Assembly (NCBI RefSeq): GCF_026210795.1
Contig: NC_089440.1
Location: 1 to 64,000, forward strand
From: Rhizophagus irregularis
Lineage: Eukaryota; Glomeromycota; Glomeromycetes; Glomerales; Glomeraceae
Direction of reading: 5' to 3'
DNA: 64,000 bases
In this document: positions 35,268 through 45,672 of the stretch, piece after piece
Layout: every line of letters starts with the position of its first letter
Numbering within the stretch: position 1 is the stretch's first letter
Position numbers and translations under genes: made by a program
Notes under the pieces: generated by a model
What the model saw: only the letters and a program-made list of their open reading frames with translations
What the model was told of the DNA's origin: nothing
Databases searched by the model: none

Positions 35268-36560
35268 AGGACCCGAACAATATATATATAGGTCAGATAA
35301 AAAATTCAAAATTTACTAAGGTCAATAAGCAAATATTTTTCATGTCTGCTAAGCAAACTTTTATCTAACCCATAAATTTTTTACACTGCTAAGCAATTTA
35401 TTTTATGACATATATATATTTATATATAATTTTTTTATAAAATATATATATAAAAAAAACTAAAAAAACAAAAATTTTTGAAATAATGTATGGATAAAGC
35501 TATTATTATTTTTTTTTAATATTACAACTTATAAATGTTTCTTATTAATATTTCGTATATCTGTTCTGTGACTTCAGAGTGTAATTTAGGCACTATGGTC
35601 AAAGGAAACATCCAAAACCTTCTTAAGTAAGTTGTTCAGCAGGTTCAAATCTACTTACATATAAATTTATATCATGATTGAATAGATATTTATGGATTTA
35701 TTCATGTTTGTTGTAACGCCACCAATACGCGGAATTTTTATTTTTAAAATTTACTGTAAAATTTGTCAAAAAAAATATTTTTAAAAAATTTTCTAAGTAA
35801 AAATGAAATAACTTTTATTGATTATTACAAAAATTATAGTGTAAAATTATAAAAAAACAGAAAAACACTTATTTTTCCCTTCCCACCCACCCGTTGCTCT
35901 TATTTTTAATATATAATTTTTTACTGTTACATGGACACGTATATGATTTATAATTCTAATGTTATGCAGACGCGTATTTATTTCATCAAAAACACATTAC
36001 ACAATCACATCTAAAAATGGTTCCTGTATTACGTATACAATTAACTTATTCTTTGTATTAAAAATAGTAAATTTTTTTTACACAAACATGTTTATAACTT
36101 TGTTTACATATTTTATTAGATTTTTTTAATGTAAAAAATGTAAATATATATTATATTATATATATACAGTGACACCTCTATAAGTGCACCCTCTATAAGT
36201 GCACGCACTATATAAATTCTCTTTAAGTGCACGGTGGACCTGATCCCAACTTATAAGAGCTCTTAATATTTTACTCTCTATAAATGCACACCCTCTCTAA
36301 GTGCACATTCTACTATTTTTTTACTATGGTCCCAAGGGGGTGCACTTAGAGAGGTGTCACTGTATATTAAAAAAATCTATCCTGCTACGCAAATATATAT
36401 CTGACTATTAATAATTTAATACTCTGCTACGCATAATTATATCTGACTATTTAAAAATTATGTTATCAAATAAGCAATAATAAATCTCACATAGGAAAAA
36501 TTTTTATATGTTGGTTAAGCAAACTCAAAACCTACCTTTATATATATTGTTCGGGATCCT
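35268..36560. mobile_element. 1.3-kb element inserted in the end of the outer hAT element
   Basis: Inverted ends AGGACCCGAACAATATATAT and ATATATATTGTTCGGGATCC(T), with an exact 8-bp duplication ATTAGAGT (35260-35267 and 36561-36568) that includes the first six bases of its host element. One copy of the GAGYGTAATTTAGGCACTATGG module lies at 35572-35660. Subterminal words such as CTGCTAAGCAA and ATCTGACTAT are repeated. No protein coding. Confidence 0.9.
36167..36362. mobile_element. 196-bp Tc1/mariner-like MITE
   Basis: Inverted ends CAGTGACACCTCTATAAGTG and CACTTAGAGAGGTGTCACTG, flanked by TA on both sides. AAGTGCAC words recur throughout. Nested inside the 35268-36560 element. Confidence 0.9.
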
Positions 36561-36663
36561 ATTAGAGTTCCGAATAGGTCAAGTCAGGTCAGGTTAATTG
36601 ATAAATCTGATCTAAAATTTTTTTTCAGGTCAGGTCAGGTTATATCAAGTTATCTGTTTGACT

Positions 36664-38042
36664 AGGATCCCGCTTACTTCTAATAAAGGTCTCCAGGCAA
36701 AATTTCAGATTTACTAGTAATTTTACCAACCTTTCTTATCTCATAATTTTACCATATATATATAGTGACCTTTTAAAATTATATTAAATTTACCTTAGAT
36801 TTTCAGAGACCTAAATTTTTTTAAATATTAAATAAACAAAATATTTTATAATCATTACAATAAATTTTAAAAATTTTTTATTTTTACTAAGTTTAATTCT
36901 TATTCTTTAAAGATAAATAACTTTTATTAGTAAAAAAAGTACTTTGAATTACAAAAATACTATAAAAAAAATCTTAAAGACACACATCTTTAACTTTACT
37001 TCGAAACTATTATTCACTTACTTTCTTTAAAAAAATCTAATTAATTTTTTTTAAAAAAAAATAAATTCGTAATTGGTATTATTATGAAAAAATGCTCGTA
37101 CCCCATAAGTATTAATCCAACTGCTATGAAAATATTTATCTAAATATTTTCTCGACCTTGCCGAACAACTTTACTTAAGCATGAAAAAGTGATTTCATTT
37201 GACCAAAGTGCCCAAATTACGCCCTATAATCACTGATCGGGAAAATAAAAAAAAATTAAAAGTGCGAAAATTGCTCGTATTCCGTAAATATTAAACTGAT
37301 TCTTATGAAAATTAATATTCAGGTAGTTTCGATCTCGCCGAACAATATTACTTAAGCTTAAAAAGGTGATTTCATTTGACTAAAATGCCCAAATTACGCT
37401 CCGAATTTAATAAACAAAAAACGTAAATTTTAAGTTAATATTAAAATAAAAAAATGCTCGTATGCAATAAATATTACTCCAACTGCTATAAAAATTCAAA
37501 TATAAGTAGTTCGACCTTACTAAACAACTTTCTTAGATAGTAAAATATGATTTGATTTAACCAAAGTACTGAAATTAAATTCTGAAGTTGCTAATTGCTG
37601 TACGAATTTTTATATTTTAAAAGCTAATTTTTGTAATAATTTTCAAAAAGATAGTGCTAATGCAAATAAAATTAAAAATATAAAATGGTTTTTACAAGTA
37701 TAAAGAAGAGAATAAATTTTTTATTTTGAGAAAAAATTATAAAACGTATATTACCAAATATTGTAATAATTGTTGTACAATATTTCAAATTAGTATATAT
37801 AAGGTAAATATTAAATTTTATATACAATTTTACCTTATTATTTACCGAAACATTTGTAAACTTATATTTGATTTTACCTTATAAAACCGGAAACCTATTT
37901 TAACTTTACCTTACATATCTGGAGACCTTTATTTGTCATATATATAATTTTACCTTTATCTATTAAGAGACCTAAAATTTTTTTTTAATATAAATTTTAC
38001 CTTATATTTTCGGAGACCTCTATTAGAAGTAAGCGGGATCCT
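36664..38042 (+). mobile_element. hAT-type MITE, copy 3
   Basis: Same family and orientation as copy 1, with intact ends AGGATCCCGCTTACTTCTAA and GAAGTAAGCGGGATCCT. The target duplication is GTTTGACT / GTTTGACC (36656-36663 and 38043-38050), one mismatch in eight. Nested in the outer hAT-type element. Confidence 0.94.
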
Positions 38043-38129
38043 GTTTGACCTGACCTGAACTGAAACCTGAAAATTTTCGGGATTTTTATTAAAATATCAA
38101 AAAAAAATGATGCAAAACATTTTTTTTTG

Positions 38130-38760
38130 AAAATATTGCAATTCACTTTTTTATATTAAAATCGTAAAAAGAATTGACCCATGAAAGAACAACCCATGAA
38201 AATGAAACAACCCATGTAAAAAGAATTGATCTACATAAAAAGAATTTAAAAAGGTGAATCGCAATACCGCAACTAGCTTTTTTTATATAAAATCCATATA
38301 AAAAAAGTGAATTCCGATACCACAATTCACTTTTTTTTATATAAAATTAATATAAAAAAGTGAATTCCAATACCGCAATTCACTTTTTTTTATATAAAAT
38401 CAATATAAAAAGTGAATTCCAATACCGCAATTCACTTTTTTTTATATAAAATCAATATAAAAAGTGAATTCCAATACCGCAATTCACTTTTTTTTATATA
38501 AAATCAATATAAAAAGTGAATTCCAATACCGCAATTCACTTTTTTTTATATAAAATCAATATAAAAAGTGAATTCCAATACCGCAATTCACTTTTTTTTA
38601 TATAAAATCAATATAAAAAAGTGAATTCTGATACCAAAATTCACTTTTATTATATAAAATTAATATAAAAAAGTAAATTCCAATATCGCAACTTACTTTT
38701 ATTATATAAAATCAATATAAAAAGTTAATTATAATATCATCACTTATATTATATAAAATC
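38130..38760. repeat. 52-bp tandem array with hairpin units
   Basis: About a dozen units of AAAGTGAATTCCAATACCGC followed by AATTCACTTTTTTTTATATA. The period is exactly 52 bp between 38400 and 38600, with edge units diverged. Each unit can form a hairpin (AAGTGAATT ... AATTCACTT). It belongs to the outer hAT-type element. Confidence 0.92.
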
Positions 38761-39052
38761 ATAATTTCAGGTTAACAGATCATTCAGGTTATATTGATGC
38801 TGAATTGCAATTGCTAAACCTGACCTGATAAATTCAGGTCAACCTGTCAGGTTACCTGAATTTGGTTAACCTGTTCAGTACTCTATTTATGATAATTGAC
38901 AACCATAATCAAACTCGTATTGTAGCTCAAGCTTTGATAGAAGATAAAACTGACTTAACTTTTCAATAGATTTTTAATTGTATATTACGTGCAACTAATT
39001 TTTCATTTTCAAAAGTCATTTTTACAGATGAAGATTTGGCAATGGCTGCAGC

Positions 39053-42000
39053 CAGTGTTGTGGTAGTACGATATAGTATAAGAAAATTCTAGTACGTGGT
39101 ACAATACTAGGACTAGTACTACTGTCTTTAGTACAAGTAATGTTCGTACATTTCAAAGTGGTAGTACACTTGTACGAATCAAATTTAGTACAAAATTAGT
39201 ACATTTCGTACAATCTTTTTTTTGTATAACGAAACGCGTAAAAAAAAATTTCATTTAGTCTCCGCTATAATTTCTACAAAATAAAGCTTTTTAACATAAA
39301 GTTTTTTTTACAATCTCTTTACAATGGTACAAAGCTTAAAAAAATATATTATTTCAACAAACTTAAAAAGTGGTGCTACTAATAAAATATGCTATTGTAG
39401 AGCGTGTTTTAGTAAGCTTGGTGAAAATCATCCCGAATTAAAAAAAATAGTAGACAAGACTGACAGAATTTTAAACCATTTCAAAAACTGTCAAAACTTT
39501 CAGTCTTTATATAATCAACAGGAAAAAGATGAAGTATTTTCAGTTAATAAACAAAAAAGTACAGTTTTGGGTAAAAGAATATGTAAGTAGTTTCTTATAT
39601 AAATAGATATAAGATATGTTTCATTATTACTATAAAATTAACATTTAACACATCTTTTTCAATAGTAGATGATTTTGATCCAACTTTAGATTCAATAGTT
39701 GAACGAAGAGAATCATTTTCTTCACACTCTTCATTGACATCTTTACCTTCTCAATGGTCAAATTATGGCCCCATGGAGTCATTTATTACACGATCTCTTT
39801 CAAGTGCAGATAAAATAAAATTTCATATGCATCTATTACAAGTTACTATTTCTTGTGGATTTTCACTGTCTTGGATAAATAATCCAGAGGTAATTGAATT
39901 ATTTAAATTTCTTAATCCACAAATTAAATTGCCAGATCGAAAAACCCTATCAAATGAAATTTTAGATGAGGCTGTTAAAGAATTTGATATTAAGATGTTA
40001 GAGAAATTAGTATTAGATAGAGTAGGAATTACCCTTTCTTTTGATGGTTGGACAAATGTTCGTGAACAAGAATTAATGGGGACGGTACTCACATCATCTG
40101 ATGGACAACCATATGTATGGAAAGCTTCTGACATAAGTAGCGAGAGAGTAACAAATATTGAAGTTAGATTAAAAGTAGAGGAAATGATATCACAATTAGA
40201 TGAACTCAAAATACCTCTTTTAGCTGTTGTAACAGATAGTGCGCCTGCTTATAATGCAGCAAGGTAAATAAATTGATAAATTACTATTTATTTTAATAAT
40301 TATTGTTTTAATAATTTAATTAATCATGTTATTCATATATTTTATTAATAGAAAAAGACTTCAAGTTCAATATCGAAATACAGTTTTTTTACCTTGCTAT
40401 GCACACTAAATTAATTTGTGCGTTGGTGAAGTTTTTAAAGTTTCGTCTGAACTTAAAACTACATCACAACAGGCTTTAAAACTTGCAGTTTATTTTAAAA
40501 ATGCAAATAATAAATATTTTATTGGAAAACTCCGAAATATTCAAACAGAAATATATGGAAAATGTATCCAACCTGTGGTTCCCGGTGATACAAGATGGAA
40601 TAGTTACTTTAATTGCTGTAAAAGTATAATTGCTACCAAAAATGCTTTACGGGTAAAATTATTTTCTTATTTAATTTTTGTAATTACACTACTATAATTG
40701 ATTTAATTTACTTTTATATTATTAGTCTTTAGCTACAAAATTTGAACCTTCAACTTCTACAAATAAAAGACGACCAACAGATCCATTAACAATTCCATGT
40801 GAAATTTATAATATAATTATGAATGGACATTTTTGGGAGTCACTAATAAAATTAGAACAACTTCTACTTCCTTATTGCGCCATTCTTAATATTCTACAAA
40901 CTGATAAGGCACGATTGTTTGAAGTTTTGCATGGATTTGCCTATATTTATCAGTTTTGGCAAAAATATCCAGATAATAATATGGCAAACGGAATTCTAAT
41001 CCGATTACAAAAAAGATGGGAGTTATGGGAACAGCCCCTTCTCATTCTCTCTTGGCTTCTCCATCCGGCTTATAGATCAAATTATTTTACATTACCATCA
41101 AGATCACAAATCAGCTATTTACATATCGGCAAATGGCTAGTTTATTATTATAAAGCTTGGACTGGAAAAGATCCTATATCTATCCTTAAAGAATTTGATG
41201 ACTTTTCGCAAGGAACTAAATATCCTTTTGATGATGCATCTATTAGCCAATTTAAAAATGATATTCATAGATATTGGTGTTGGGTTCGAAGTGCTTATCC
41301 GGAAATTGGAACTGTTGCGGCACGTATTTTTGGAATCTGTGTCAATGCCGCATCAGTTGAACGATTATGGAGTAGTATGGGTTTCCTCCATACAAAAGCT
41401 AGAAATCGATTGAAGGTAATTAAATAATTCCATATGACAGGTTTAGTTTATTCTAAATACGTGTTGTAATTGATTTTTAGTTCAATATTAATACGCAAAT
41501 ACAAGATTTTATATTTTATTAGAGTGGCTTAGATTTTCATAATATTAACATGTGATAGCGTTACACCTGATCTACTTGATAATACCTTGCCGATATGCTA
41601 TATTTTTTTATATTATTAAATCATAATTTATTATTTATAGTTTTCTCGGGTATTAAATATGGCAAAATTGCGGGCTGATATTACTTACAAAACGGCGCAA
41701 CAAGAATCAGGTATTATTAAAATCAACTACAGCTAAATATTAATTTAACAACATATAAATTTAGATAATTTGGACGAACAAAATAAGGAAAATGATTCTA
41801 ATATTAATAATAGAGATGAATTAAATCATACAGAAAGTGAAGAAAGTGATGATGATGATAATGACGATACTAATATAGAAGAACAATTTCAAAATCAAAT
41901 AAACCAAATAGGTGGTGATGATGATGACGAACTTGATATAGATGATATAAATGTCGAAAATATTGAACATCCAGCACAAAATAAAGATGCAAAATGGAGA

Positions 42001-42296
42001 CTAGATACAATGTTTAAAGATAATTTGCATTGTCCATTTTAAAGATTAGTAGAGGTGTATATAAATAATATAATATATTCAATTGTTAAATTTACATAAT
42101 CTGTATATACTATATAGTTTGTACGAAATAAATTTTAGTACAAGTACTAGTACTTAGTACAGCCAATAAAAATCAATAAAAATAATATGATGTCATATTT
42201 ACTATGTACTAATGTCCGAATTTTTAAAAGTACAGTGCAGTATTAGTATTGTACTAGTATAGTACTAGTACAGTACTAGTACAATTCCCAACACTG
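39053..42296 (+). mobile_element. Complete hAT transposon
   Basis: 3244 bp with ends CAGTGTTG and CAACACTG and an exact 8-bp duplication GCTGCAGC (39045-39052 and 42297-42304). Many AGTAC/GTACTAGT words sit in both subterminal regions (39060-39240 and 42110-42290), as is usual for hAT transposase binding. It encodes one multi-exon transposase and inserted within the DEDLAMAAA codons of the MULE gene. Confidence 0.95.
39324..42042 (+). CDS. hAT transposase, multi-exon, one premature stop
   Basis: Cuts and reinserts the element at 39053-42296. Proposed exons: 39324-39582, 39666-40263, 40352 to about 40651, about 40727-41415, about 41641-41711 and about 41766-42042, each junction with GT and AG and matching frame where checked. 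Domains: a BED-type finger (CYCRACFSKLG then ILNHFKNCQNF); the core with LSFDGWTNV, VVTDSAPAYNAAR (Asp) and DTRWNSYF; a C-terminal dimerisation region with AASVERLWSSMGFLHTKARN; and an acidic tail. The frame has one in-frame TAA at 40407-40409, between CYAH and INLCVGEVF, where CAA (Gln) is expected from a single C-to-T change. Apart from that codon it looks complete, so it is a very recent pseudogene or the base is an error. Confidence 0.85.
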
Positions 42297-42944
42297 GCTG
42301 CAGCCATCAAAGCAAAATTGCCTGATACTCACCATTGTATCTGCCTTTTCCATATGAATTAAAATTTTATAAAGCAGTCAAAAGAAAAACTTCATGATGA
42401 ATTTACTTCTTGCCATCAATTGTTTATTAAAACTCGAAATAGTTCATGTATTGAAGATTTTGAAAGAAAGTGGCAACAGTTGATAACTAATTACTCTGCT
42501 GCTAAATCTTATCTGCAAAATAAATTATATCCAATACGATTTTTCTGAGTATATTGTTATACATAAACCCAATTTACAGCTGGTATTACAACAATTCAAA
42601 GAGCTGAATCTGAAAATAATACCATTAAATTAGAAGGACTTTATACAGCTTCATTAGTTTATCTTACTCAGCAAATCCATATGAGATTGGAAAAGGAAAG
42701 ACAGTATGCTGAATTTGAAGATCAAAAAACTTGAAATATTATGACTAGCATACCACATATTGATAAAAAATTCTTTGGATCTATTATTTAAATATTAAAA
42801 GAATTTCTTACACCAAATATACTACTAATAATTGCAAAAAAAGAAATTTCTGAAAGTATTTTATATGAAGCAATTCAAATTAGTTTGAATTTAAATTCAG
42901 ATATCTTGGTAAATTAAACTAAAACTAATAATAATACGCCAAAG

Positions 42945-43190
42945 TATGGTAAGGGGGTGCATTATTAGTAGTGAATTAGCATTGAAAAAGGGGTTATTTA
43001 GGGTTAAGTAAGGGAGTGCGGCATAGTGAATTTGCGTTAAAAAAGGAGTTATTTAGGATTAGGATAAGGGAGTGTATTATTCGTAGTGAATTAACGTTGA
43101 AAAAGGGTTATTTAGGGTTAAGTAAAGGAGTGCAGCATAGTGAATTTGCGTTAAAAAGGAGTTATTTAGGATTAGTGTAAGGGAATGCAG
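42945..43190. repeat. Tandem repeat with TTATTTAGGGTTAAG units
   Basis: Two units of about 125 bp, each made of two half-units sharing GTGAATT(A/T)GCGTT, AAAAAGG, GTTATTTAGG and TAAGGGAGTG. It sits inside the MULE coding remnant after ILVN. TTAGGG occurs in some units but not as a telomeric hexamer array. Confidence 0.85.
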
Positions 43191-44154
43191 TGTAAAATTA
43201 ACATACTATATAGATTTGAATGGGATATTTGAGTGTTATTAAACTTTATTTATTATTTTCTTTTGTAGGATTTTGAATATACATCTCAAGATGATTGAAA
43301 ACAAATATGATTACAAAAAGGCATTACTCAAAGACTTAATGAAAAATATACCAAATTCCTTTATTATTGAAGTATGGTGAGTATAACCATCAATTGGTGT
43401 ACAACTATAGCTCACACAATACGTTATACTTTTACAAGATGAAAGTCACATATGCATATACTTAAATTGATCAATAAAGGAATTATTTGTCATCATTTTA
43501 TTAGAATTCTTACAAAAAGTACGTCAGCATTTTTTAATATTTTATTGATTCCATCAAGATGGTATAATGATCAAGTTGCACAATTATCTGAAAATGAAAT
43601 ACATGTTTTACCATCAATTCAATTATTTAATACTTCTCAAAGTGTACCAACTCATTCAAATCTTAATTTGAAATATTCTTATCCAGATATCATACATGGA
43701 GGAAATATTTTTACACCAGAACTAAAGGAAAATATAACTGATTGTTAAAAATATGCAAAAGCTTGTGGATTACAAATAAAAGCATATAATCTTTCTAAAC
43801 AATTAGGTCAAGAATCAGAGTATATTAATCTACTTAATAATTTCATATTTTCTATAGAAGTTAATTTGAGTGAAATGAATGATAAGGAAAATACAGATGA
43901 TTTTCAAAGAAAAATTTCAAATCCAATCTATGTAAAACCTTGTAGAAGACCACCTCAAAAGAGATATAAAAGTTCTTTGGAACAGCAATGTATTAATCAT
44001 ACAAATGCTGAACTTTGTACATCTTTAGGAAATGCATGTCAAAATGTTGATTATTCTTTATCTGATAAATTTTCTGAAAGTAGTGGGTTGAATAATTCTA
44101 AACAGATAAAAAAATGCAGAAGATGTAAGCAATATATATGCAATGTATAATAGG

Positions 44155-45227
44155 TGTTGAAATCCCCCAATTCCCTCTGTCATCAATTTACAGAGTTGCC
44201 ACATCGAACAGGTGTTCTCATGGTTGAACAAACAAATAATCGAACGAACGAACAAATAAACGAACAAGCAAATAATCAACGGCATAATTAACAAACAACA
44301 TAATCAACGAACAACATACAACAACATATCATAACAACATTCTTGGTTCACAACATAAATAGCGTTAGTAATATAAAACGTTGAACGATATAAAATAAAT
44401 TTAACTTCTCTGAATTTTCCCCAAATTATATCCACTTTTACCTTTAATTTCAAACTTCGATAACTCTCGCTACGAATCATTACTTTTCAAAAGTGTATAT
44501 TTAATTCATCTTAAAATCTTCATTTTATTCAATTAAAATTAATTAAGCAAACATTAATTAAAGTTTAGGGCGAACCTATTACCTTTAATTAATATTAAAC
44601 TTTACTAAAAAATAATTAAATGAAACTTATATTTTTATTGAGTTTTGTGGATGAGAACTATGGAATTACTTTGAATTCTGCTCTCTATTTATACAAATTT
44701 TATGCTACTTTCTATTTTATCTATATATTATCTTTGAACTATCTTTCTAATATGCTATCTATATTTTAAATACGCTATCTTTTAATATGCTATCTTTTAT
44801 ATATGTTCTTTTTAATATGTTATCTTTTATGTTCTATCTTTATACTATCTTTTTATATTATCTTTTATATTATTTTATGTTCTTTAATCTTTCTGACATT
44901 ATTTTATATGTTCTTTCAATTCGCTTTATGTGTTTTGCTTATAATCTATCTTTTGTGGCTTATAATTATTCTTTCTAATCGTTCTTATTGTTAAAGATTG
45001 CTAAGCCGCAATTGATCGACTCTAATTATTCTATTGGTTCTTTGTTAATCATTCGATAAATATTACATCATGTAGATCATTACTCTTCCTAAATGTTTAT
45101 CCTTTTTGGCTAATTATTTATCCATCTACGTCAATTCATAATTAATTTGTTCGTTTTTAATATTTGGCAATTACATTTGGTGATTGAATTTTATCATCTT
45201 TTCATGCTTGATATTCGACCGTTTACA
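44155..45227 (-). mobile_element. Probable LTR of another retrotransposon (minus orientation)
   Basis: On the minus strand a purine tract AAGGGGGGGATAA (45240-45228) is followed at once by TGTAAACGGTCGAATATC and, about 1.07 kb on, by GGGGGATTTCAACA. This gives the TG...CA ends and polypurine tract of a 3' LTR; the Ty3-like element here has a similar tract (TTGGGGGGGATAGC before TGTAAC). Only about 60 bp of internal sequence remains before the CACTA element starts, so the rest may lie beyond 63816. Internal tracts of TATCTTTTA make up much of 44690-44950. No second LTR is visible in the window. Confidence 0.5.
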
Positions 45228-45672
45228 TTATCCCCCCCTTCGCTATTTGTGACTTCACAAATAACTTTAATAGAATTGAACTCGTGTTTTACACTAGTCG
45301 AAATAGGAATATTCGACCTCTAAAAAATTCAGCCTAAATTCGGCCAATTTTAAAAAAAATCGACCTAAATTAGTAATGATATACAATTCAATCTATATTC
45401 GACTCTGATTCGATCCTGCAGAATGATGGTCGAAATGCGTATAATAAAATTAAACTATATTCAACCTAACAGAATAATGGTCAAACTATAACTTTTTTTT
45501 TACAAAAAATATAAAAAATAATGGCCGAATTGCATGCTTTTTTTATTCACTTTTCTAGATAAAATAGCGGTTATACTATATTAATAATACTAAATATAAT
45601 AAAAAAATAATTTGTTAAAAAATGTTTTGAAATTCAAATTGGTGTAAATACCAGTTCGAATGTTATATTAAA

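Larger units (their letters stand above)
35262..38885. mobile_element. Outer hAT-type non-autonomous element inserted in the MULE gene
   Basis: Flanked by exact 8-bp duplications TTTATGAT (35254-35261 and 38886-38893). Its own ends are TAGAGTTCCGAATAGG (the left end is now split between 35262-35267 and 36569 onward) and CCTGTTCAGTACTCTA. Subterminal GGTCAGGT and AACCTGA words are clustered at both ends. It contains three younger insertions or expansions: 35268-36560, 36664-38042 and the 52-bp array. Confidence 0.88.
34990..44152 (+). pseudogene. MULE (Mutator/FAR1-like) transposase split by two hAT insertions
   Basis: Segments read in order: 34990-35261 with IGNDFHLESVLWM and FHDVVITDDTYKTN, the MULE DDE region with its first Asp; 38886-39052 with DNHNQTRIVAQALIEDK and VIFTDEDLAMAAA, holding the second Asp; 42305-42740 with IKAKLPDTHHCICLF, EDFERKWQQLI and RAESENNTIK; 43452-43748 with GIICHHFIRI and LLIPSRWY, the end of a SWIM-type zinc finger; and a tail to 44150. 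Removing 35262-38885 plus one 8-bp copy, and 39053-42296 plus one 8-bp copy, rejoins the frame. In-frame TGA/TAA codons (for example after KEDPG and KTN) show it was already decayed or decayed later. A third interruption is the tandem array at 42945-43190. Confidence 0.8.

Noticed and set aside
42945-43190. Interstitial telomere (TTAGGG present)
   Set aside because: TTAGGGTTA occurs only within a longer 125-bp repeat and never as tandem hexamers.
44787-44994. Two overlapping hydrophobic ORFs resembling membrane proteins
   Set aside because: Made of TATCTTTTA repeats within the probable LTR; two frames open at once shows it is composition only.
45292-45295. 3-bp target duplication for the large CACTA element
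   Set aside because: Flanks read TTA and GAA, so no duplication can be claimed.
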